Shown here: positions 1 through 5,980 of the stretch, piece by piece | Numbering within the stretch: position 1 is the first letter of the stretch | Layout: every line of letters begins with the position of its first letter | Source: Spirochaetia bacterium | GTDB lineage: Bacteria > Spirochaetota > Spirochaetia > Sphaerochaetales > Sphaerochaetaceae | Direction: 5' to 3' | Assembly: GCA_900769955.1 (NCBI GenBank) | Contig: CAAGIP010000016.1 | Span: 1-9,967, forward strand | DNA: 9,967 nucleotides | Translations under genes and position numbers: made by a program | Notes under the pieces: model-generated | Told to the model about the DNA's origin: nothing | The model's input: the letters and a program-made list of their open reading frames with translations, nothing else | The model's database searches: none

Positions 1-116
1 ATCTCAGAAAGTTCTATTGGAAAGAACACCATCTCCGGACAAGAGGCTACTTCTGCTCATCAGTTGGCAATGTAAGCGCTGAGCGTCTTAAGGAATACAT
101 CATGAACCAAGGTTAA
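1..116 (+). CDS. tnpA: IS200/IS605-type transposase TnpA, C-terminal part (cut by window edge)
   Basis: The open frame runs from the window edge to a TAA at 114-116. It reads LRKFYWKEHH, then LRTRGYFCSSVGNVS, then AERLKEYIMNQG. The RGYF...SVGNV block followed by a YxxxQ motif (YIMNQ, codons 96-110) matches the C-terminus of HUH/Y1 single-strand transposases of the IS200/IS605 family. In that family the tyrosine of YxxxQ is the nucleophile that cuts the element's ends, and the glutamine helps bind the metal. The protein stops just after the motif, as the short family members do. The HUH histidine pair would lie upstream of the window, so it is unknown whether the gene is whole. No accessory tnpB gene follows on this side. 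Confidence 0.8.
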   Translation, partial: LRKFYWKEHHLRTRGYFCSSVGNVSAERLKEYIMNQG

Positions 117-126
117 CCCAATTCAC

Positions 127-149
127 ATTCCACCTTAAAAGGATGGAAT
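127..149 (+). mobile_element. Imperfect hairpin, probable right-end structure of the IS200-like element
   Basis: ATTCCA-CCTT (127-136) pairs with AAGG-A-TGGAAT (139-149), leaving A143 bulged. The innermost pairs probably open to give a four-base loop. It lies 10 bases after the transposase stop. IS200/IS605 elements end in subterminal hairpins with an unpaired base that TnpA recognises, rather than in inverted repeats with target duplication. Position and shape both fit such an end. The exact cleavage point, probably a few to twenty bases further right, cannot be set from one copy. Confidence 0.6.
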
Positions 150-168
150 CTATCTCGGGTTTTATATG

Positions 169-174
169 TATAAT
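169..174 (+). promoter_or_regulatory. Consensus -10 box (TATAAT) before the lipoprotein pseudogene
   Basis: A perfect TATAAT lies in an AT-rich stretch 36 bases before the lipoprotein ATG. No convincing -35 hexamer is found 16-18 bases upstream, where the sequence belongs to the transposon-end hairpin. The original -35 may have been replaced by the insertion, or the AT-rich match may be chance. Confidence 0.35.
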
Positions 175-209
175 ATCCTTTTTTTATACTGAAATGATGG
201 GGGTAATTC

Positions 210-1195
210 ATGAAAAGAATGCTGTCCATTCTGGTTTTATTACCGGTTTTTCTCTTTCTGTCTGCAGGGTGCAGCGGAAATGTCAATGAGCCGTACGGAA
301 CTGATCCGTCCGTTTCATATTCGAAGACAATTCATGTCATTCCTGGGAAAACAGTGACGCTTGACTGATCATACTCAATCAGGGACAGGAAAGTTATCCG
401 GACTCTTGGTGTATCTGGCTCCTGATTATTATCAACAGGAAGTCATTTCAGGACAGATGATGGGAAAATCCTGCTTATCCCTTCTGATGATGGCATAATA
501 AGCTTTAATCCGGAGGATCTGGGTATTGAGAGGGAGTGTGATATCAGTCTGGGCAGTTTCGTAAACCGAAATGATCTGGTTATCACGGCCAAAGAGACTT
601 GATCACTCCGTTAATGGATTTTATGACGAATACTACTATGTCGATCTTGATGCTCCTGAGTGGCAGAATCTTGATAAGTCGGAGATTCTCATAAGACAGA
701 ACTTTTGAGAAGAGCAGCGTTGGTGGATCAGGAGTAATCGGTACTGTCACTGCAAGGGATAAGGTGAAGGTGGAAGCAGGACACAATTATGTTTATAATC
801 CTTCGTCAGGAGCTTATGCATGCACCAGACACAGTAATTGTCATTCATACAGTAAAGGCAGTGAACTGGGTGAACTCTTCCGTGATATTCTTAAGAATGG
901 GCCGTATTATCTTACAACAGGTCTGAAGGGGTATGATCCTGTATGGATTGACGAAATGCAGATCTTTTTCTCAGGGAATATGAGACCGGTAAGCAATTCC
1001 ATCGGAAATCAGACAGATGATCGCAGGCAACGCATAATGTCGGTTTATGATAATATGGTAATGATTTTTGAAATTGCTTCCTTTGACTATGTTTCAGAGA
1101 GTGAAAAGAAACTTAATGGACCCCTGATCATTCAGGAGGGAGGTGTTGAAAGACACCGGTTGAAGAATGTAACTATGACATACCACTTTGAATAA
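210..1195 (+). pseudogene. Lipoprotein gene broken by four frameshifts
   Basis: The ATG at 210 has a G-rich ribosome site at 199-203. The N-terminus MKRMLSILVLLPVFLFLSAG is followed by Cys21, giving a clear signal peptide with lipobox LSAGC for export and lipid anchoring. The first frame stops at 366-368, but protein-like sequence continues in shifted frames. Frame 1 from about 361 reads LTDHTQSGTGKLSGLLVYLA. The starting frame resumes at about 445-455 with FRTDDGKILLIPSDDGIISF. Frame 1 returns near 597 with DHSVNGFYDEYYYVDLDAPE. Frame 2 begins near 701 with TFEKSSVGGSGVIG and is open to the TAA at 1193-1195. Joined, the segments would make about 325 residues. The last segment could start at a GTG at 764 (143 aa), but nothing resembling a ribosome site precedes it, so it is more likely a remnant. 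The family is not recognised. Sequencing or assembly error is the main alternative to real decay. Confidence 0.75.
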
Positions 1196-1283
1196 AAGTC
1201 CGAAAATCCTGTAACGACTCAGCGCTTTTCACAAGGCAGCAGAGTCTCTTTCAAAACACCTTGAAACGGAGTAAAGTTAAACC

Positions 1284-2681
1284 ATGGAAAGAGCGATTTC
1301 TTACGTCGAGGCAAAGCAGCTGGACATGGATTCCCGGAAGCTGTTCATGATACCGTCACTTTCTCTCATGGAGAGTGCGGCAAGGGAGTTTTACAAAACC
1401 ATAAAGGATGAGCTTGAAAGCGCATCATCTGTCTGTTTCGTCGCGGGAGGGGGAAATAACGGTGCCGATGCACTTGCAGCTGCCAGGATGGCATACTGTG
1501 ACGGAATAAGAAATATTTCCCTTTACTGTGCTCCTGGGCGTGAGAGTGAAGAGCATAAGGTCCAGAAGGCGATATGCGAAAAACTGGGAATGAAGTTCAC
1601 TGACACCATATCAGGGGATTTAGTCATCGACGGTCTTATCGGAATAGGCTTTTCAGGTGAGCTCAGCGAGGATAAAAGAGCCATTATTGAGGAAATCAAC
1701 AAAGCGGGAAAAATAATAAGCATCGACTGTCCCTCAGGACTTAAGGAAGGTATTGAGTCTTACTGCGTCAGAGCAGATAAGACAGTTACCTTCGGTTATG
1801 TTAAGACTGCACTGCTGCTTTCTCCGGCATCAGGGAATATAATAACGGCAAATCCATCGTTTCCCCTTGATGAAATAACTCTTTCATCCGACATCTGGCG
1901 CATCGGATTTGAAGACTTATCCCTTGCTTCAGTGCCTGATGAGTCCTTTAAGAACAGGAAGGGCCATGTAGCCGTTTTCGGAGGAAGCAGGGCTTATACG
2001 GGAGCAGTGAGACTTGCATCCCGTGCCGCATTCAAGGCAGGTGCGGGACTTGTAACTGTTTTCACGTCCGATGAGTCTTATGAAGTGGTGGCAAAGGAAA
2101 ACCTTTCCCCGATCGTTAGGTACTTTTCAGATTTCACTTCAGCAGATGGATACTCATCCCTCCTGATCGGTCCAGGGCTCACAGATCTCTCCTCAGAAGA
2201 GATCATATCCGTGGTCAACGCCTTTGAAGGAAAAACAAGAGTCGTCGATGCAGGTGCGATCAGGGCTCTCGGTGAAATGGCTGACCGGCTTATTGACGGC
2301 AGTAATGTGATAATAACTCCACATCCCGGTGAGTTCCGCACCCTGATGAAGACACTTGGACTTGAAAGTGAAGATCTTATATCAGATGTGAAGAGGGTAA
2401 GGGAGCGTCTCAAGGGTGCAACTGTTGTTTACAAGAGTTCGTTCACTCTCATAGGTTCTGATAATGGTATTTTCATACTGAGAGAACCCAATCCCGCTCT
2501 CGGTGTTGCGGGCTCAGGTGATGTGCTTGCAGGAATCATTGCAGCACTTAATGACAGTGTCAGCGGAGTACTGCTTCATTCCCTGGCAGGCAGGAGACTG
2601 TATGAAGAAAATGGCTTCTTCACAAGTGAGGAGCTGTGTGAACAAACGGGGAGGGTAAGAGCTTGCAGATCTATCTCCTGA
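1284..2681 (+). CDS. nnr: Bifunctional NAD(P)H-hydrate repair enzyme (epimerase + ADP-dependent dehydratase)
   Basis: Repairs NADH and NADPH damaged by hydration. The N-terminal NnrE domain interconverts the R and S hydrates, and the C-terminal NnrD domain dehydrates the S form using ADP or ATP. Visible motifs: AGGGNNGADAL (residues 54-64) and VIDGLIGIGFSGEL (about 114-126) with SIDCPSGL (146-153), all in the YjeF N-terminal domain. The ribokinase-like C-terminal domain has GHVAVFGGSRAYTGA (227-241), IITPHPGEF (343-351) and NPALGVAGSGDVLAG (403-417). The length of 465 aa is slightly short for the fusion (about 490-510), but no motif is missing. ATG 1284 is preceded by CGGAG at 1267-1271, a slightly long spacing of 12. 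No clear promoter is seen in 1196-1283, which holds only a weak inverted repeat, TTTCAA-N6-TTGAAA (1249-1266). The 3' end overlaps the next gene by 19 bases. Confidence 0.93.
   Translation: MERAISYVEAKQLDMDSRKLFMIPSLSLMESAAREFYKTIKDELESASSVCFVAGGGNNGADALAAARMAYCDGIRNISLYCAPGRESEEHKVQKAICEKLGMKFTDTISGDLVIDGLIGIGFSGELSEDKRAIIEEINKAGKIISIDCPSGLKEGIESYCVRADKTVTFGYVKTALLLSPASGNIITANPSFPLDEITLSSDIWRIGFEDLSLASVPDESFKNRKGHVAVFGGSRAYTGAVRLASRAAFKAGAGLVTVFTSDESYEVVAKENLSPIVRYFSDFTSADGYSSLLIGPGLTDLSSEEIISVVNAFEGKTRVVDAGAIRALGEMADRLIDGSNVIITPHPGEFRTLMKTLGLESEDLISDVKRVRERLKGATVVYKSSFTLIGSDNGIFILREPNPALGVAGSGDVLAGIIAALNDSVSGVLLHSLAGRRLYEENGFFTSEELCEQTGRVRACRSIS
2648..2655 (+). promoter_or_regulatory. Ribosome binding site GGGGAGGG inside the end of nnr
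   Basis: This purine-rich site, 7 bases before TTG 2663, decides the start of the membrane protein. It lies within the coding sequence of nnr, so the two genes share DNA in different frames. Confidence 0.7.
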
Positions 2682-3043
2682 CTGTCCTTTATCTCTTCAT
2701 CACGGGACTGTTCCTGCTCATCGACAACTACAGGGAATTGCTTGCCTTCCTGATCAGGTACAGACATCTGCTTCTGTCTTCCGTAAAGGCAAGAGTGTGT
2801 GCGGGAGCCCTGGGTATCATCCTCTCCCTTCTGAATCTTTTCCTCCCTTCATATCCCGGGCCGATGTACCTCGGTGATCTCATTCCCGCTGTCGCGCTGT
2901 TTCTCTCTGCGTTTTATTACTTCACACTGAAGGAAGAACGCATCGGGGATGCCACGCTCTATGCAAAGGGTAAGACAAGGGGAACTCTTCTGCTGCTTTC
3001 GGCGGTTTTTCATTTCATACTTCCCACCTGTGTGCTACTATAA
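2663..3043 (+). CDS. Small four-helix integral membrane protein, unknown function
   Basis: 126 residues with four likely membrane segments (about 3-20, 45-62, 69-88 and 106-125). Short charged loops lie at 21-44 (RYRH, KAR) and 89-105 (KEERIG, KGKTR). The positive residues place those loops in the cytoplasm, with both termini outside. The start is TTG at 2663, chosen because a strong ribosome site GGGGAGGG (2648-2655) lies 7 bases upstream and the hydrophobic first helix would otherwise be lost. The gene begins inside the last codons of nnr in another frame, so translation is probably coupled. It ends 5 bases before the Nudix gene. I do not recognise the family. A link to nucleotide or cofactor repair is only suggested by position. 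Confidence 0.75.
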   Translation: MQIYLLTVLYLFITGLFLLIDNYRELLAFLIRYRHLLLSSVKARVCAGALGIILSLLNLFLPSYPGPMYLGDLIPAVALFLSAFYYFTLKEERIGDATLYAKGKTRGTLLLLSAVFHFILPTCVLL

Positions 3044-3048
3044 ACTTC

Positions 3049-3447
3049 ATGAATGAACGTATAACCACCTGCGGCGTGATAATAAAGGATCGCCGCGTTC
3101 TTGTCGCAAAACGGAGTGTCGGGGAATCGACAAATAATCTCTGGGAGTTTGTCGGAGGAAAAAACCGCTGGGGCGAGAGCGAGGAGGAAACCCTTATAAG
3201 AGAGTTTCAGGAGGAACTCGGGATCAATGTCAGGGTAGGGGATGCGCTATGCACTTCCGACTTTTTCAATAAGGATACGCTTTACCATCTTAAGGCTTAT
3301 CTGGTTTATCCCGAGAGTGAGGATTTCACGCTGAGTGTGCATTCAGAATTCAGGTATGTATTCTCTGATGAGCTCATGGCACTGGAATTCGTTCCGTCTG
3401 ACCGGAAAGTGTGTGAGCACATCATATCTGCGCGGCTTATTGACTGA
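3049..3447 (+). CDS. Nudix hydrolase, MutT/NudG-like nucleotide pyrophosphohydrolase
   Basis: 132 aa, one Nudix domain. The Nudix box is complete at residues 37-59: Gly37, Glu43, then REFQEELGI (51-59) with metal-binding Glu52, Glu55 and Glu56. The N-terminal strand TTCGVIIKDRRVLVAKRS and LWEFVGGK resemble MutT (8-oxo-dGTP diphosphatase) and NudG/CTP pyrophosphohydrolase, whose members are also about 130 aa. The probable role is to remove oxidised or non-canonical nucleoside triphosphates in the cytoplasm. The substrate cannot be fixed from sequence. ATG 3049 has no evident ribosome site and follows the previous stop by 5 bases, so expression probably depends on reinitiation. With nnr it makes a metabolite-repair pair (inference). 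No terminator is visible after it. Confidence 0.88.
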   Translation: MNERITTCGVIIKDRRVLVAKRSVGESTNNLWEFVGGKNRWGESEEETLIREFQEELGINVRVGDALCTSDFFNKDTLYHLKAYLVYPESEDFTLSVHSEFRYVFSDELMALEFVPSDRKVCEHIISARLID

Positions 3448-3465
3448 CTTTATCTTCATGCTCTA

Positions 3466-3494
3466 TTGAATTAAAAATACGAAAAAAATATATT
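3466..3494 (+). promoter_or_regulatory. sigma70-type promoter for ilvE
   Basis: TTGAAT (3466-3471), a spacer of exactly 17, and TATATT (3489-3494) in a strongly A/T-rich gap. The start of transcription would be near 3501, giving a leader of about 30 bases. That is too short for an attenuator or riboswitch, so any branched-chain amino acid control would have to act at the promoter. Confidence 0.6.
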
Positions 3495-3520
3495 AATTAC
3501 CAGAAAATCTTTATATCACT

Positions 3521-3524
3521 GGAG
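3521..3524 (+). promoter_or_regulatory. Ribosome binding site GGAG deciding the ilvE start
   Basis: GGAG ends 6 bases before ATG 3531. It directly touches the alternative TTG at 3525, which rules that start out. Confidence 0.7.
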
Positions 3525-3530
3525 TTGAAT

Positions 3531-4553
3531 ATGGCTAAAGATATCGATTGGTCATCCCTTGGGTTTGGCTATATAAAAACAGATTACCGCTATACCAGAT
3601 CATGGAAGGACGGTAAGTGGGATGAAGGCGGTCTTACCGATAAGGCAGAGGTCACCATCAGTGAGTGTGCAGGCGTTCTCCAGTATGCTCAGACAGGCTT
3701 TGAAGGCCTTAAGGTTTACAGGACCAAGGACGGTCATGTCGTTGCATTCCGCCCCGACCTCAATGCAGAACGCCTCCAGAACACATGTAAGCGCCTCATC
3801 ATGCCTCAGATCTCAACGGAAGACTTCCTTTCCGCACTCGATGAGCTCATCAAGGCAAACCTTGATTACGTTCCTCCCTACGGAAGCGGTGCAACTCTCT
3901 ATGTCAGACCCTTCCTCTTCGGTTCCGGTCCAGTCATCGGTGTAAAGCCTGCTCCTGAATATGAATTCAGAATGTTCTGTACTCCCGTCGGACCTTACTT
4001 CAAGGGCGGCGTAAAGCCCATTAAGCTCATGCTCTCAGACTATGACAGGGCAGCTCCGCATGGAACAGGTAACATCAAGGCAGGTCTCAACTATGCAATG
4101 AGTATCTATGCAGGTGAGATGGCACACAGCCTCGGCTACAATGAGAACATGTATCTCGATGCCGCAACAAGAACATATGTTGAGGAAACAGGCGGTGCAA
4201 ACTTCCTCTTCGTCACAAAGGACAATAAGGTCGTTACACCTAAGTCCGATTCAATCCTCCCTTCCATCACGAGAAGATCGCTGATGATCGTGGCAAAGGA
4301 ATATCTCGGACTCGAGGTCGAGGAGCGCCCCGTCAGATTCGATGAAGTCAGGGCCTTCGCTGAGTGCGGACTTTGCGGTACAGCAGCCGTCATCAGCCCT
4401 GTCGGACTTGTTCACACAAAGGACGGAGATATCTGCTTCCCATCAGGAATGGAAGAGATGGGTCCCGTCATTTCAAAGCTCAGGGAGACCCTAACAGGTA
4501 TCCAGATGGGCGAGATCAAGGCACCGGAAGGCTGGATCCACACGATCTGCTGA
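3531..4553 (+). CDS. ilvE: Branched-chain amino acid aminotransferase (PLP-dependent, fold type IV)
   Basis: Transfers the amino group between glutamate and the 2-oxo acids of valine, leucine and isoleucine, the last step of their synthesis and the first of their breakdown. 340 aa, the length of the longer eukaryote-like BCAT group rather than the roughly 310-aa E. coli type. The N-terminus DIDWSSLGFGYIKTDYRY and LQYAQTGFEGLKVYR (about 50-64) match that group. The lysine that forms the Schiff base with PLP is Lys183 in HGTGNIKAGLNYA. The conserved YVEETGGANFLF (216-227) and SILPSITRRSLM (241-252) follow, and CGLCGTAAVISPVG (279-292) holds the phosphate-binding GTA. ATG 3531 is chosen over an in-frame TTG at 3525 because GGAG at 3521-3524 sits 6 bases before the ATG and would abut the TTG. 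It is transcribed alone from its own promoter and ends at an intrinsic terminator. Confidence 0.95.
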   Translation: MAKDIDWSSLGFGYIKTDYRYTRSWKDGKWDEGGLTDKAEVTISECAGVLQYAQTGFEGLKVYRTKDGHVVAFRPDLNAERLQNTCKRLIMPQISTEDFLSALDELIKANLDYVPPYGSGATLYVRPFLFGSGPVIGVKPAPEYEFRMFCTPVGPYFKGGVKPIKLMLSDYDRAAPHGTGNIKAGLNYAMSIYAGEMAHSLGYNENMYLDAATRTYVEETGGANFLFVTKDNKVVTPKSDSILPSITRRSLMIVAKEYLGLEVEERPVRFDEVRAFAECGLCGTAAVISPVGLVHTKDGDICFPSGMEEMGPVISKLRETLTGIQMGEIKAPEGWIHTIC

Positions 4554-4577
4554 TAAGGAAAGATCAGTTGTTTTACT

Positions 4578-4605
4578 GCCGCAGGAAAAGCTCCTGCGGC
4601 TTTTT
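4578..4605 (+). terminator. Intrinsic terminator of ilvE
   Basis: GCCGCAGGA (4578-4586) pairs perfectly with TCCTGCGGC (4592-4600) around the loop AAAGC. TTTTT (4601-4605) follows at once. A nine-pair GC-rich stem with a U-tract, 25 bases after the ilvE stop, is a textbook rho-independent terminator. Confidence 0.92.
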
Positions 4606-4625
4606 AATACCTTTCCATGACAACG

Positions 4626-4650
4626 AAAAAGACCGGCATTTCTGCCGGTC
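4626..4650 (-). terminator. Intrinsic terminator of the glgA-glgC operon
   Basis: On the minus strand GACCGGCA (4650-4643) pairs with TGCCGGTC (4638-4631) across a four-base loop, and TTTTT (4630-4626) follows. It lies 22 bases after the glgC stop. It stands back to back with the ilvE terminator, so the two converging transcripts are kept apart. Confidence 0.88.
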
Positions 4651-4672
4651 CCTGAAAGCATTGTCCCTGAAA

Positions 4673-5980
4673 TCAGATGACTGTACCTGACTTGATGACT
4701 GCGTTCTTGTTGATGACGATGATACCGTCATGGATTGAGTACATCTCGAAATCACCTTCGGGGCGGGGGATGTCATCAATACCGATGCGGCAGCCGTCAC
4801 CGATTCTTACGTTCTGGTCAATGATGGCCTTCCTGATGATGGTTCCCTTACCGATACCGATGTTAGGAATACCCTTGCGTGCATTCTCTGCTCTCTCTTC
4901 CTCTGTCTCATAGTGGCTTGCACCCATGCAGTATACACCGTCAAGTGAAGCACCTGATTCGATGATGGTTCTGACACCGACGATTGAGTTTACAATGTAA
5001 GCATTGGTGATGATTGAACCTTCTGAAGCAAGTGAGTAGGAGATGTTACAGAAGTTCATCTTTGTTGCGGGAAGGTGTCTTCTGTGTGTGTAGATGGGCA
5101 TCTCTTCATTGTAGAAGTTGAACTGCGGGCTGATGGAAGCGAGGTTGAGGTTACATTCATAGAATGCCTTGATCGTTCCGATGTCTTCCCAGAAGTTGTC
5201 GAAGAGGTAAGCAGCAACGGGTCTTGTCTTGATGACTTCAGGAATGATTTCCTTACCGAAGTCAGTCTCGTCGTTGTTGAGCATCTCTTCCATTGCCTTT
5301 GCATTGAAGATGTAGATACCCATGCTTGCAAGATATTCGTTGGAAGCATCAACGTGCTTGCCGAGTTCCTTCATCATGAAGTTGTCGGAAACGCGGTAGG
5401 ATGAGATATCCATGTCGCTTGCGGGCTTCTCATAGAATGTCTTGATCATGCCATCGTCATCAGCTCCGATGATACCGAGACCAGTTGCTTCACTTCTGGA
5501 GATCGGCTTTGCAGCAATCGTGAGCTCAGCACCTGTTTCGATATGGCGGTCGAGCATATCCCTGAAATCCATGGAATAGAGCTGGTCGCCTGAAAGGATG
5601 ATGTAATAGTCTGCATTCTGGTCGTGGAAGTGCTTGAGGTTCTTCCTTACGGCATCTGCAGTACCCTGATACCAGCTCTCAGATGTGTATGTCTGCTCAG
5701 CAGCGAGGATCTCAACGAAACCGCCGGAGAACTGATCGAACTGATATGTGTTGACGATGTGGTTGTGAAGTGACGCAGTGTTGAACTGTGTCAGAACGTA
5801 AATCTGGTTGATACCGCTGTTAAGACAGTTTGAAATAGGAATATCAACGAGACGGTATTTACCTGCAAAAGGTACTGCCGGCTTTGATCTGTCCATTGTC
5901 AGAGGATAGAGCCTTGTACCTCTTCCGCCACCTAAGATAATAGCGATGGCCTTCTTTTTCTTTCCCTTACTTTTATTCAT
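4673..5980 (-). CDS. glgC: Glucose-1-phosphate adenylyltransferase (ADP-glucose pyrophosphorylase)
   Basis: Makes ADP-glucose from glucose 1-phosphate and ATP, the committed step of glycogen synthesis. 435 aa, full length. The nucleotidyltransferase domain shows GGGRGTRLYPLT (17-28), the KPAVPFAGKYRLVDIPISNC stretch (33-52), WYQGTADAVRKN (103-114), the metal site SGDQLY (130-135) and WEDIGTI (264-270). The C-terminal third is a left-handed beta-helix, with GIPNIGIG (370-377) and IIDQNVRIGDGCRIG (386-400). The closing GIIVINKNAVIKSGTVI resembles the plant and cyanobacterial enzymes more than E. coli GlgC. The family is an allosteric tetramer, but the effector here cannot be told. The N-terminal SKGKKKK is a short basic extension. 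ATG 5980 overlaps the glgA stop (ATGA), and GGAGG (5991-5987) within glgA gives the ribosome site. Confidence 0.96.
   Translation of the reverse strand: MNKSKGKKKKAIAIILGGGRGTRLYPLTMDRSKPAVPFAGKYRLVDIPISNCLNSGINQIYVLTQFNTASLHNHIVNTYQFDQFSGGFVEILAAEQTYTSESWYQGTADAVRKNLKHFHDQNADYYIILSGDQLYSMDFRDMLDRHIETGAELTIAAKPISRSEATGLGIIGADDDGMIKTFYEKPASDMDISSYRVSDNFMMKELGKHVDASNEYLASMGIYIFNAKAMEEMLNNDETDFGKEIIPEVIKTRPVAAYLFDNFWEDIGTIKAFYECNLNLASISPQFNFYNEEMPIYTHRRHLPATKMNFCNISYSLASEGSIITNAYIVNSIVGVRTIIESGASLDGVYCMGASHYETEEERAENARKGIPNIGIGKGTIIRKAIIDQNVRIGDGCRIGIDDIPRPEGDFEMYSIHDGIIVINKNAVIKSGTVI

Noticed and set aside
764..1195. Independent 143-aa gene starting at GTG 764
   Set aside because: The same frame is open back to 695 and continues the broken lipoprotein. 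No ribosome site precedes the GTG.
1249..1266. Inverted repeat TTTCAA-N6-TTGAAA as an operator or terminator before nnr
   Set aside because: Short and A/T-rich with no T-tract and no recognisable promoter nearby, so likely chance.
2078..2413. 111-codon minus-strand frame within nnr
   Set aside because: Low-complexity Ser-rich translation opposite conserved NnrD motifs, so a shadow.
3448..3530. Leader attenuator or T-box/riboswitch before ilvE
   Set aside because: The predicted leader is only about 30 bases with no stem-loop, no T-box motif and no leader peptide.
3525..3530. TTG start for ilvE two codons before the ATG
   Set aside because: The only ribosome site, GGAG, directly touches this TTG but is correctly spaced from ATG 3531.
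4364..4690. 108-codon + strand frame running past the end of ilvE
   Set aside because: It overlaps ilvE out of frame and then passes through both intrinsic terminators. The composition is not protein-like.
5075..5404. 109-codon frame on the + strand antisense to glgC, with a smooth-looking hydrophobic/acidic translation
   Set aside because: It lies wholly inside the well-supported glgC gene, with no ribosome site, and is a codon-bias shadow.
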